Assembly: GCF_002846555.1 (NCBI RefSeq)
Contig: NZ_PJMS01000001.1
Location: 992,001-1,056,000, forward strand
DNA from: Aquimarina sp. MAR_2010_214
GTDB lineage: Bacteria; Bacteroidota; Bacteroidia; Flavobacteriales; Flavobacteriaceae
Length of the DNA: 64,000 nt
Direction: 5' to 3'
The notes beneath the pieces were generated by a model. That model did no database searches. It saw only the letters and a program-made list of their open reading frames with translations, and had not been told where the DNA came from. This document shows positions 26,461 through 34,955 of this stretch, one piece after another (position 1 is the first letter of the stretch; each line of letters starts with the position of its first letter). The translations under genes were made by a program, and so were the position numbers.

Positions 26461-28113
26461 ATGACAAATTACAAATTACGATTTGAAAAAAGAATAATAC
26501 AACCAGGGGCCTTTAGGTTTTTTACCTGGATGATATTCTTTGTCTTTAGTGGATTTGGTGCTTTTGCGCAGGTTTCGGCAACAATCGACTCCACTACAAT
26601 AGAAATAGGCAATGAGATTCGATATAAAATGCAAGTCGAAGCAGATTCGACCCAAATTGTTGTTTTCCCAGAGGGACAAACTTTTACTCCCTTAGAAGTA
26701 ATCGAATCACAGAAAATAGATACCTCTAGAAACGGAAAACGTTTTAACCTTACCAAAGAATATGCATTAACTCAATTTGATTCTGGCCATTATACGATAC
26801 CAAGGCAAAAAATAATGATCGGCGACAAGGTCTTTTTTACAGATTCTCTTAAAGTTGAGGTTAGAGATATTTTGGTAGATACTACCAAACAAAAGATGTA
26901 TGAGATCAAACCTCTGGTTGATGTAGATGCTAAATTTGCTTTTAACTGGAAGAAATGGTTCTTATGGATTGGTATTTCACTACTTATATTAGGGTTGATC
27001 GCTTTTTTTATGTTCAGAAGAAAAAAACGGAAAGCAAATAAAGAAGATGAGCTGCCTCCTTATGAAAGAGCAATACTAGCACTTCAGAAAATTGATGAGT
27101 CTCATTTGTTAGAAAAAGATTCTCATAAAGAATACTATTCACAGTTAAGTGATACAGCTCGTAAATATATAGATGAAGAAGTGTATGACCATGCTATGGA
27201 AAGTACCACAGATGAACTAATTACACGGCTTGATGAAGAAATTAGATCAGGGAACCTTAACCTTGATAAAACCACTATTGAAGAACTTAAAAATGTTCTG
27301 AAAACTGCAGATATGGCTAAGTTCGCTAAATCTAAACCCGATATCATAACAGCAAAATCAGATCGTAATGTTATCGAGCAGGTGATTCATAAAACAAAAA
27401 GTGCGATACCAGAACCCACAGAAGAAGAACTGCTGGCAGATGAAGAATATAGAAAAACAGTAGCCGAGAAAAAACGCAGGAAGAAAATTATTTTTGGAAG
27501 CCTTGGAGCTGTAGCAGTAGTTGCTATTACATTACTCATTTTTATTTTTGTTATGGGTTATGATGTTGTAAAAGATACACTACTTGGGCATCCAACAAAA
27601 GAGTTGGCGGAAACCGAATGGATTACAAGTGCATATGGTTCTCCCCCTGTAACAGTTGCTACTCCCAGAGTATTGATTCGTAATGCGTATCAAATGACAG
27701 AAGAACAAAAGCAAATTCTTAAAGGAAATGAAACTTTTGTATATGGAAGCTTGGCGGGAAATTTCTATGTAGTAGTAACCACAATACAATATAAACAACC
27801 TACCGAAATAAAATTAAATGAAGTGGTCGAAGGTGTCGTAGGAAAATTTGAATCTTTGGGTGCAAAGAATATTTCTGTAAAAGATGAAGAATATGAAACT
27901 TTGGGCGGAGCAAAAGGAGTTAAAGTATTTGGGGATTTAGAAATAGTGAATCCTGTAACCAAAAAGAAACAAAAAAATAGCTACCTAATGTTGAATTTTG
28001 CTGAAAATGGCGGGTTTCAACAAATCACTTTGGTATATGATATTGAAGACCGTTATGCAAAAGATGTTGCTGAGCGTATTATTAATTCTGTTGAACTTAA
28101 AAATACCAAATAA
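26461..28113 (+). CDS. BatD-like N-terminal domain protein with two membrane helices, 550 aa
   Basis: Extra member of the Bat locus between the DUF58 gene and batA. After a basic N-region and signal-like helix (WMIFFVFSGFGAFAQVSA, residues about 23-40), a beta-rich periplasmic domain (about 41-160: 'ATIDSTTIEIGNEIRYKMQVEAD', 'FPEGQTFTPLEVIE', 'HYTIPRQKIMIGD') resembles BatD and the aerotolerance 'protein BatD' N-terminus. TM1 at about 170-188 (WFLWIGISLLILGLIAFFMF), a cytoplasmic helical segment like DUF4381 (YERAILALQKIDE...YYSQLSDTARKYIDEE), TM2 at about 344-366, then a C-terminal domain of about 180 aa outside. The first codons (MTNYKLRF) lie in a repeat-like spacer sequence, so the N-terminus may be secondarily acquired. 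Confidence 0.8.
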   Translation: MTNYKLRFEKRIIQPGAFRFFTWMIFFVFSGFGAFAQVSATIDSTTIEIGNEIRYKMQVEADSTQIVVFPEGQTFTPLEVIESQKIDTSRNGKRFNLTKEYALTQFDSGHYTIPRQKIMIGDKVFFTDSLKVEVRDILVDTTKQKMYEIKPLVDVDAKFAFNWKKWFLWIGISLLILGLIAFFMFRRKKRKANKEDELPPYERAILALQKIDESHLLEKDSHKEYYSQLSDTARKYIDEEVYDHAMESTTDELITRLDEEIRSGNLNLDKTTIEELKNVLKTADMAKFAKSKPDIITAKSDRNVIEQVIHKTKSAIPEPTEEELLADEEYRKTVAEKKRRKKIIFGSLGAVAVVAITLLIFIFVMGYDVVKDTLLGHPTKELAETEWITSAYGSPPVTVATPRVLIRNAYQMTEEQKQILKGNETFVYGSLAGNFYVVVTTIQYKQPTEIKLNEVVEGVVGKFESLGAKNISVKDEEYETLGGAKGVKVFGDLEIVNPVTKKKQKNSYLMLNFAENGGFQQITLVYDIEDRYAKDVAERIINSVELKNTK

Positions 28114-28115
28114 CG

Positions 28116-29120
28116 ATGTTTGAAAATTTTACATTTGAGAATCCACAGTTTTTTTGGTTGTTTTTACTACTTCCATTAGCAATAGGATGGTATATATGGA
28201 AACGAAATAAACAACAAGCGACCTTAAAAATATCTAGCGTTAAAGGATTTAAAATTTCTGGAAGTTGGCTAACCAAATTAAAACCATTGTTGTTTATCAT
28301 ACGCCTAATAGCATTATCTTTAATTATTACTGCGTTGGCAAGGCCTAGAACGGTAGATGTATCTACAAAAACTAAGACTACCAAAGGTATTGATATTGTA
28401 ATGTCTATTGATGTATCTGCCAGTATGTTGGCAAAGGATCTTAGGCCTAATAGATTAGAAGCATTAAAAGAGGTAGCGGCAGAATTTATTAAGGATCGTC
28501 CTAATGACCGTATTGGTTTGGTGGTATATGCAGGAGAGAGTTTTACTAAAACTCCAATTACAAGTGATAAATCAATTGTGCTGGGTAGTTTAAAAGATGT
28601 GAAATATGATAACGTTTTAGAGAATGGTACAGCCATAGGGATGGGATTAGCAACATCTGTAAATCGACTTAAAGACAGCAAGGCTAAGAGTAAAGTGATT
28701 ATTTTACTTACAGACGGTTCTAATAATGCTGGTTTTATAGACCCTAAGATTGCTTCAGAATTGGCAGTAGAATATGGTATTAAAACCTATACAATTGGTC
28801 TTGGTACTAATGGAATGGCTTTGGCTCCTGTAGCTATTCTACCAAATGGATCTTTTCAATATGGCAGAGTACAGGTAGAAATCGATGAAGATTTATTAAA
28901 AGAAATTGCTAAGGTTACCGGAGGTAAATATTTTAGAGCAACAAACAATAAAAAATTACAACAGATTTATCAAGAAATTGATAAATTAGAAAGAACAGAT
29001 ATCGAAGAATTTAAATTCTATAATTACGAAGAAAAATTTAGATCACTAGTGCTACTAGCTGGATTATTAATTTTTGTAGAAATTTTGTTTAGATATACAA
29101 TATTTAGAAGTTTTATTTAA
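28116..29120 (+). CDS. batA: BatA, membrane-anchored vWA protein, 334 aa
   Basis: Begins 2 nt after the previous stop. Two N-terminal helices (FFWLFLLLPLAIGWYIW and LKPLLFIIRLIALSLIITALA) flank a short basic loop. The vWA domain from about residue 85 has the MIDAS motif SIDVSASMLAKD, with later 'GLVVYAGESFTKTPITSD' and 'VIILLTDGSNNAGFIDP' (T and D of MIDAS), and a C-terminal helix (SLVLLAGLLIFVEILFRYT). The vWA is thus held on the periplasmic side between helices. Conserved order with batB-E supports the name; the partner is likely BatB and the MoxR ATPase. Confidence 0.95.
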   Translation: MFENFTFENPQFFWLFLLLPLAIGWYIWKRNKQQATLKISSVKGFKISGSWLTKLKPLLFIIRLIALSLIITALARPRTVDVSTKTKTTKGIDIVMSIDVSASMLAKDLRPNRLEALKEVAAEFIKDRPNDRIGLVVYAGESFTKTPITSDKSIVLGSLKDVKYDNVLENGTAIGMGLATSVNRLKDSKAKSKVIILLTDGSNNAGFIDPKIASELAVEYGIKTYTIGLGTNGMALAPVAILPNGSFQYGRVQVEIDEDLLKEIAKVTGGKYFRATNNKKLQQIYQEIDKLERTDIEEFKFYNYEEKFRSLVLLAGLLIFVEILFRYTIFRSFI

Positions 29121-29179
29121 AAAAAATAGGAATCTTATGAGTTTTCTAAACTGGTGAGATTTAATGAATAAGGTAGAAA

Positions 29180-30214
29180 ATGTACGTATTAGAAGAGAAA
29201 ATATATTTCTGGTTGTTATTGGGTATTCCAGTACTAATTCTGCTGTTTTTAGGAGTATTAGTTTGGCAAAAGACAGCTCAAAAGAAGTTTGCAGATGCCG
29301 CACTTCTTAAAAAATTGAGCCCTAATAAATCTATCTTTAAATCGATATTAAAGATTATAATAATTAGTTTAGCTCTGGCTTGTCTAGTGATAGCTCTGGT
29401 TAACCCTAAGGTAGGTACAAAACTTGAAACCGTAAAACGAGAAGGAGTAGATGTCGTTTTTGCGATAGACGTGTCTAAAAGTATGCTGGCAGAAGATATT
29501 GCACCTAATAGACTAGAAAAATCAAAGCAATTAGTTACACAGATTATCAATAATCTGGCAAGTGATCGTATTGGGATTATTGCATATGCAGCTAGTGCTT
29601 TTCCTCAATTACCAATTACTACAGATTATGCTTCGGGAAAGATGTTTCTACAATCTATGAATACAGACATGTTATCTTCTCAGGGAACTGCAATTTATGA
29701 AGCTATAGAATTGGCAAAAACATATTATAATGATGAAGAGCAGACCAATAGAGTTTTATTTATTGTAAGTGATGGAGAAGATCACGAAGGTAATGTAAAG
29801 GCTATTGCAGAAGAAGCTGCCAAAGAAGGAATTAAGATTTTCACTATAGGTGTTGGATTAGAAAAAGGAGCACCTATACCTATAAAACGGAACGGAATTA
29901 TACAAAGTTATAAGAAAAATAGTCAGGGAGGTACCGTTATTACCAAATTAAACCCGACAACTTTACAGGAAATTGCTAATCAGGCAAATGGCATATACAT
30001 TGATGGTAGAAATACAAGCAAAGTTGTAGAAGAAGTAACCACAGTATTGCAAAATATGGATAAGAAAGAATTCGAAGCCAAGCAGTTTGCAGATTTTAAA
30101 GATCAGTTTCAGTGGTTTCTGTTTGCCGGATTATTATTATTGTTTTCAGATATTTTCCTGTTGGAAAGAAAGACATCCTGGGTGAAAAAATTAAATCTGT
30201 TTAACGAACAATAG
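29180..30214 (+). CDS. batB: BatB, membrane-anchored vWA protein, 344 aa
   Basis: Paralogue of BatA with the same plan: N-terminal helices (FWLLLGIPVLILLFLGVLVW; ILKIIIISLALACLVIALV), vWA domain with MIDAS FAIDVSKSMLAEDIAPNRLE, 'GIIAYAASAFPQLPITTDY', 'VLFIVSDGEDHEGN', and a C-terminal helix WFLFAGLLLLFSDIFLL. 59 nt after batA and 6 nt before batC, so within the operon. Confidence 0.95.
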   Translation: MYVLEEKIYFWLLLGIPVLILLFLGVLVWQKTAQKKFADAALLKKLSPNKSIFKSILKIIIISLALACLVIALVNPKVGTKLETVKREGVDVVFAIDVSKSMLAEDIAPNRLEKSKQLVTQIINNLASDRIGIIAYAASAFPQLPITTDYASGKMFLQSMNTDMLSSQGTAIYEAIELAKTYYNDEEQTNRVLFIVSDGEDHEGNVKAIAEEAAKEGIKIFTIGVGLEKGAPIPIKRNGIIQSYKKNSQGGTVITKLNPTTLQEIANQANGIYIDGRNTSKVVEEVTTVLQNMDKKEFEAKQFADFKDQFQWFLFAGLLLLFSDIFLLERKTSWVKKLNLFNEQ

Positions 30215-30220
30215 CGAGGT

Positions 30221-31114
30221 ATGAAAAAGATTTTATGTATTATATTATGTTTTCAGATAGGGATGATATATTCTCAAGAAGAGAATCGTGACCAAATTAT
30301 TAATGAAGCGAATCAGCTAATAGCCACTGGTAATAAAGTCCTTGTTAAAGATGGTAATTTCCCTAAAGCCGAAGGGGAATATAGAAAAGCAATTGCCAAA
30401 AACCCCGTAAACGCTACAGCAAAATACAATTTGGCTAATGCATATTATAATTCTGAAAAATATGATGAAGCTACCCATCGTTATACAGAAGCAGCTAAGG
30501 CAGCATCGGCTAGATCAGAAAAACATAAAGCGTTTCATAATCAGGGAAATACCTATATGGAGCAAAAAAAATATAAAGAAGCAGTTGAAGCTTATAAAAA
30601 TGCACTTAGAAATAACCCTAAAGACAATGAAACCCGTTATAATCTGGCATTAGCGAAGAAAATGCTGGAGCAACAGCAACAGCAGAACGATCAGAATAAG
30701 GATAAAGATCAAGATCAAGACAAAGACAAGAAGGAGGATAATAAGGATAAGAAAGAAGGAGACGATAAAGAGGATAAAAAGGGAGATGATGGAGATAAGG
30801 AAAAAGAAAAAGGAGAAGATCAAAAAGATAAAGAAGGAGATAAAGGAGAGGACAAAAAAGATGAAGGAGATAAAGAAAAAGATGATAAGGGTGAACCTAA
30901 GGACGAGAAAAAGGATAAAGGAAAAGATCAAAAAGATGAAGAAGGTAAGCCTAAAGATCAACAACAGCAACAACAACAGGTTCAAGGTAAATTATCCCCA
31001 GAACAAGTTAAAAGTTTACTTGAAGCTATGAATAATCAAGAAAAGAAAGTTCAAGATAAAATTAACGCCAAAAAAGCTCAAGGGTCAAAAGTTAAAACGG
31101 ATAAAGACTGGTAA
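30221..31114 (+). CDS. batC: BatC, TPR protein with a highly charged low-complexity tail, 297 aa
   Basis: Sec signal (MKKILCIILCFQIGMIYSQ). TPR units over about residues 25-145 (AEGEYRKAIAKNPVNATAKYNLANAYY; YKEAVEAYKNALRNNPKDNETRYNLALAKK). Then come about 100 residues made almost only of Lys, Asp, Glu, Gly and Gln (KDKDQDKDKKEDNKDKK type, 157-255), coded by an A/G-rich tract, and finally a conserved end KLSPEQVKSLLEAMNNQEKKVQDK. The charged spacer is typical of BatC in kind but long here. Periplasmic; probably a scaffold for the other Bat proteins. Confidence 0.93.
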   Translation: MKKILCIILCFQIGMIYSQEENRDQIINEANQLIATGNKVLVKDGNFPKAEGEYRKAIAKNPVNATAKYNLANAYYNSEKYDEATHRYTEAAKAASARSEKHKAFHNQGNTYMEQKKYKEAVEAYKNALRNNPKDNETRYNLALAKKMLEQQQQQNDQNKDKDQDQDKDKKEDNKDKKEGDDKEDKKGDDGDKEKEKGEDQKDKEGDKGEDKKDEGDKEKDDKGEPKDEKKDKGKDQKDEEGKPKDQQQQQQQVQGKLSPEQVKSLLEAMNNQEKKVQDKINAKKAQGSKVKTDKDW

Positions 31115-31124
31115 TTTGATAAAA

Positions 31125-31155
31125 GACGGGTTAGGTTCTTAAAACCTAACAGTCT
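31125..31155 (+). promoter_or_regulatory. Stem-loop between batC and batD
   Basis: GTTAGGTT pairs with AACCTAAC around a short loop, extended by flanking AGAC/GTCT. There is no T-run, so it is not a simple terminator; it may modulate or process the operon mRNA. Confidence 0.45.
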
Positions 31156-31169
31156 AAATAGTATAAAAA

Positions 31170-32936
31170 ATGAAACTAAAACTAATTTTTCTAACACTAT
31201 TTCTGGCCACAGCACAGTTCGCAATGGCACAGGTGAGGTTTGAGGCAAAAGTAAGCAAGAAAAAGTTAGGTGTAAATGAAAGATTACGAGTAGATTTTGA
31301 AATGAATAAGGATGGAGATAATTTTACACCTCCTTCCTTTTCGGGATTTACAGTTGTAGGTGGACCCAATCAATCTATTAGTAATTCATGGATTAATGGA
31401 AAAAGATCATACGCCAAAACGTTTAGTTATTTTCTTGAGCCAACACGTAGAGGACAATTTTCGATAAAACAAGCAACCATAGAGATTGATGGTCAGACGT
31501 ATAAAACATTACCAATTAGAATTGAAGTTACAGGTGCAGTAGAAAAACCAAAAGATGGTAATAACACCGATTTTGTTGCCAGTGAAAACCTTCATCTTAT
31601 CGCAGAAGTTTCTAAAGCAAACCCTTATTTGAATGAAGCAATTACTGTAGTTTATAAACTATATGTTAGTCCGCGTATTAGCGTAAGCAACTGGAGAGAG
31701 CTCGATAGCCCAAAATATAGTGATTTTTGGAGTCAGGCAATCGATATGAAACAACTCAAAATTGAAAATGGAGAATATAAAGGAGAGCCGTACCGGTATG
31801 TAGTACTTCGTAAAACAGTACTATACCCACAAAAAACAGGTAAATTAAATATAGCACCGCTTACCTTAACCGTTTCTGTAGATGTTCCTACAAAGAGAAG
31901 AGATATTTTTGGAGGTAGATTGTATACAACCGTTAATAAGACTGTAGCCGCTGGTAATAGAGTGATAGAAGCAAAACCTTTACCCTTACAAGGAAAACCT
32001 GATGATTTTTCTGGTGCAGTAGGAGATTTTGACTTCAAAGTGACTACTAATAAAACAGAACTAGATGCTACAGAATCTCTGGATGCAAAAGTTTTGGTTA
32101 CAGGAAATGGAAATTTGAAACTATTTGATTTACCAAAACTTAATGTGCCCAATGGTTTAGAACAATACGAGCCACAGCATAATGAAAGAGTACGAACAAA
32201 TCTAACGGGTATGGGAGGTAATATATCTGACACCTATACTCTTGTACCACAATATAAAGGTAAATATCCAATACCTTCAATTTCATTTTCTTACTTTGAC
32301 TTAAAAACAGAAACGTATAAAAGAATTACCTCAGATGAGATTGTAATTAATGTAAAAACTGGTCCAGATGATGGAGATACAGTCGTTACATCAGAATCTG
32401 GAGGAACAAATAAGAAATTAGTAACTCAAGTAGGAAATCAGTTTAGATTTTTAAAATTAAAAGCAGATCTTCAACCTATTAAAAAGGAATACTTTTTTAA
32501 ATCTACTGTATATTGGTTGTCATTAACGGCACCTTTATTAGCAATTCCTCTATTCCTCTTTTTTGGTAAAAAAAGACAAGAACGATTAAGTGATGTAAGT
32601 GGTAACCGAGTTCGTAAAGCAGATAAATTAGCTCGTAAATATCTTTCTGAAGCTAAAAAAAATCTGGGCAATCAAAAAGAGTTCTATATAGCTATGGAAC
32701 GAGCATTACACAATTATTTAAAAGCAAAACTGCATATCCAGACAAGCGATATGAGTAAAGAACGTATTCAGCGATTACTAAAGGAGCGTGATGTTGAAGA
32801 TGCAATATCTATAGAATTTATTGCTCTATTAGAGAGTTGTGAGTTTGCAAGATATACCCCGTCTTCTACCTCGGCAATGCAACAAGATTATGATAAAGCT
32901 TCCAGAGTAATTGCTTCAATAGACAAACAACTATAA
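31170..32936 (+). CDS. batD: BatD, oxygen-tolerance family protein, 588 aa
   Basis: Sec signal (MKLKLIFLTLFLATAQFAMAQ) followed by a large periplasmic beta-sandwich region (about 22-430; 'RFEAKVSKKKLGVNERLRVDFEMNKDGDNFTPPSF', 'SYFLEPTRRGQFSIKQATIEIDGQTYKT', 'LHLIAEVSKANPYLNEAITVVYKLY'), the classic BatD pattern. One transmembrane helix at about 450-470 (WLSLTAPLLAIPLFLFF) leads to a cytoplasmic helical tail of about 115 aa ('FYIAMERALHNYLKAKL', 'LLESCEFARYTPSS'). The full-length family is about 550-600 aa. It starts 55 nt after batC and ends 4 nt before batE. Confidence 0.95.
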   Translation: MKLKLIFLTLFLATAQFAMAQVRFEAKVSKKKLGVNERLRVDFEMNKDGDNFTPPSFSGFTVVGGPNQSISNSWINGKRSYAKTFSYFLEPTRRGQFSIKQATIEIDGQTYKTLPIRIEVTGAVEKPKDGNNTDFVASENLHLIAEVSKANPYLNEAITVVYKLYVSPRISVSNWRELDSPKYSDFWSQAIDMKQLKIENGEYKGEPYRYVVLRKTVLYPQKTGKLNIAPLTLTVSVDVPTKRRDIFGGRLYTTVNKTVAAGNRVIEAKPLPLQGKPDDFSGAVGDFDFKVTTNKTELDATESLDAKVLVTGNGNLKLFDLPKLNVPNGLEQYEPQHNERVRTNLTGMGGNISDTYTLVPQYKGKYPIPSISFSYFDLKTETYKRITSDEIVINVKTGPDDGDTVVTSESGGTNKKLVTQVGNQFRFLKLKADLQPIKKEYFFKSTVYWLSLTAPLLAIPLFLFFGKKRQERLSDVSGNRVRKADKLARKYLSEAKKNLGNQKEFYIAMERALHNYLKAKLHIQTSDMSKERIQRLLKERDVEDAISIEFIALLESCEFARYTPSSTSAMQQDYDKASRVIASIDKQL

Positions 32937-32940
32937 ATGT

Positions 32941-33690
32941 ATGAAAAGAATAGTTGAAGCACTTATTTTTTTAAGTATAGTATTTGGTTTTTCTCAGAAT
33001 AATGAAGCATTTCAGAGAGGAAATTCATTATATAATCAAGAAAAATATCAAGAAGCTATAGATGCATATAAATCGATTTTGGATGCAGGTCAAGAATCGG
33101 CTTCTTTATATTATAACCTTGGGAACGCAAATTACAAATTGAGTAATATTGGTCCCAGTATTTTTTATTATGAAAAAGCGTTAGCATTATCGCCAAATGA
33201 TGAAGATATCAAAAATAATCTGGTTTTTGCACAGAAGACTACAATAGATGCAATAGATGTAATCCCAGAAGGTTTTATTTCGAGAACATTTAGGAGGTTT
33301 ACTAATATGCTGGATTTTGATAGCTGGGCATGGTTTTCAGTGTTTTGTATTATTACATTTGTAACCCTGTTTATTTTGTATTATACAGCGCGTAGTTCTT
33401 CAAAAAAAAGAGTATTCTTTGTAAGCTCATGGGCGATTTTAATTTTTGGATTATTTGGATTATTTTTTGCTTTTTCACAGTATAATGATATTAAAAATAA
33501 CCAGTTTGCAATCATTTTTGCTCAAGAGACAACCATAAAAAGTGAACCAAACCTTAGAAGTGAAGAAGTTTTTGAGCTTCATGAAGGAACTAAAGTACAG
33601 GTTACAGAAACGGTAAATGATTGGAAGAAAATTAAGCTTGCAGATGGTAAAATAGGATGGATTCCTAAAACTGATCTAAAAGAGCTATAA
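32941..33690 (+). CDS. batE: BatE, TPR and SH3-domain membrane protein, 249 aa
   Basis: Signal sequence (IVEALIFLSIVFGFSQ), TPR pair over about residues 20-95 (FQRGNSLYNQEKYQEAIDAYKSIL; SLYYNLGNANYKLSNIGPSIFYYEKAL), two membrane helices (about 130-150 and 158-178) and a C-terminal bacterial SH3 domain (IKSEPNLRSEEVFELHEGTKVQVTE..WKKIKLADGKIGWIPK). TPR, two TM and SH3 in this order is the BatE layout. Last gene of the Bat operon; 78 nt to the next start. Confidence 0.93.
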   Translation: MKRIVEALIFLSIVFGFSQNNEAFQRGNSLYNQEKYQEAIDAYKSILDAGQESASLYYNLGNANYKLSNIGPSIFYYEKALALSPNDEDIKNNLVFAQKTTIDAIDVIPEGFISRTFRRFTNMLDFDSWAWFSVFCIITFVTLFILYYTARSSSKKRVFFVSSWAILIFGLFGLFFAFSQYNDIKNNQFAIIFAQETTIKSEPNLRSEEVFELHEGTKVQVTETVNDWKKIKLADGKIGWIPKTDLKEL

Positions 33691-33740
33691 TGGTTACCAA
33701 AATTTGCCATACATTTAACAACATTTGAAAGCAATACTGT

Positions 33741-33748
33741 TATTTTTG
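33741..33748 (+). promoter_or_regulatory. Putative -7 element TATTTTTG
   Basis: Exact match to TAnnTTTG, 20 nt before the GTG start at 33769. The -33 half is not at the usual spacing (a TTTG lies 13 nt upstream), so only moderate support. Confidence 0.35.
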
Positions 33749-33768
33749 TTTTCTGAAATTTCATAATA

Positions 33769-34098
33769 GTGATCATTAAACTTCAAATAGCCAGATTATT
33801 GATAGTATTCGGATTTTTTCTGAATCTAGTTGATTATGGCGTTGAATTAATGCATTTATATGAAGGAAATAAAAGCGATATTGTATTTAATATTGAAGAT
33901 ACTGAAGAAAACTCTGATCCGTTAGAAAAAGAAGGTTCTGAAACCGAAGACTTTAAAGAGAATGATAAGATTTCTCAATATTATATGGATGAGATAACTT
34001 CTATATCACATTTAAATATTAACCACTATCCAGAATTTTATATTCAAAATTCTTCTGTTTTTTTAGAATATACCACACCACCTCCCAAAGTCGTATAG
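33769..34098 (+). CDS. Small membrane-anchored acidic protein, 109 aa
   Basis: Starts with GTG (33769). N-terminal hydrophobic helix (RLLIVFGFFLNLVDYGVELM, residues about 9-28), then an acidic section (DTEENSDPLEKEGSETEDF) and a Tyr/Ile/Asn-containing C-terminus ending TTPPPKVV. No family recognised. It sits directly upstream of the carbonic anhydrase and SulP genes on the same strand, but a 188-nt gap separates it from the anhydrase, so it may be independent. Coding status is supported by length, a plausible promoter and topology only. Confidence 0.6.
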   Translation: MIIKLQIARLLIVFGFFLNLVDYGVELMHLYEGNKSDIVFNIEDTEENSDPLEKEGSETEDFKENDKISQYYMDEITSISHLNINHYPEFYIQNSSVFLEYTTPPPKVV

Positions 34099-34286
34099 AA
34101 AATATACAATCAAAAATACCTTTTTAATCATTCCGTATAAGGTGTTTTATAGCAAAAAACAATATACAAATTGAATACATAGTTTTTCAAAACCTAGAAA
34201 TATATAGGTGTTGAATTGTATTTGATGTTATTGATACTAGATTTTATCTCAAATAAAGTTGTGATAACACAGATTTAAAAATATAT

Positions 34287-34916
34287 ATGAAAACACAGAC
34301 TAAAGAAACACAATCTAAAATGACACCACAAATGTCATTAACATATTTACAAGAGGGTAACCAACGTTTTTTAAAAAGCTCAAAAGCAGAGAGAGACTTG
34401 TTAGGTCAAGTTAAGGATACTAAAGAGGGGCAATACCCTTTTGCAGCTGTTCTTAGCTGTATAGATTCCAGAGTTCCTGTAGAGATCGTTTTTGATCAAG
34501 GTATAGGAGATCTTTTTAGCGCTAGGGTAGCAGGTAATTTTGTAAATGAAGATATTCTAGGAAGTATAGAATATGCTTGTAAAGTAGCAGGATCTAATCT
34601 AGTAGTTGTATTAGGTCATACAAGTTGTGGAGCAGTAAAAGGAGCTTGTGATGATGTTAAATTAGGTAATATTACAGGTTTGTTAAGTAAGATTAAACCT
34701 GCTGTAGAAGCAGTAAAAGAACCGAATGAGGTGTCGCTTAGAAATTCGAGTAATATCGAATTTGTAAATAATGTTTCAAAACAAAATGTGATACTAACCA
34801 TAGAGAATATGAGAAATGGGAGTGAAGTTTTGAAAGAATTAGAAACCAGCGGAGATATTCAAATCATAGGAGCTATGTATCATGTAGACTCTGGAGAAGT
34901 TGAATTTTATAAATAA
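34287..34916 (+). CDS. Beta-class carbonic anhydrase, 209 aa
   Basis: Interconverts CO2 and bicarbonate. All zinc and catalytic residues are visible: Cys58-x-Asp60-x-Arg62 (VLSCIDSRVP) and His111-x2-Cys114 (VLGHTSCGAVKGAC). 'GDLFSARVAGNFV' and 'GSIEYACKVAGSNLVVVLGH' complete the family signature. No signal peptide, so cytosolic. 39 nt upstream of a SulP-type anion transporter; carbonic anhydrase/SulP pairs are known in many bacteria and suggest bicarbonate uptake or pH/carbon balance. Confidence 0.95.
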   Translation: MKTQTKETQSKMTPQMSLTYLQEGNQRFLKSSKAERDLLGQVKDTKEGQYPFAAVLSCIDSRVPVEIVFDQGIGDLFSARVAGNFVNEDILGSIEYACKVAGSNLVVVLGHTSCGAVKGACDDVKLGNITGLLSKIKPAVEAVKEPNEVSLRNSSNIEFVNNVSKQNVILTIENMRNGSEVLKELETSGDIQIIGAMYHVDSGEVEFYK

Positions 34917-34955
34917 TTAGGAAATACCTAAATAATCACTAAGAAATAAATAATT

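Noticed and set aside
30650..30985. Long minus-strand ORF opposite batC made of Leu, Phe and Ile
   Set aside because: It is the mirror of the A/G-rich K/D/E tract of batC; the composition is an artefact and it has no start context or homology-like pattern.
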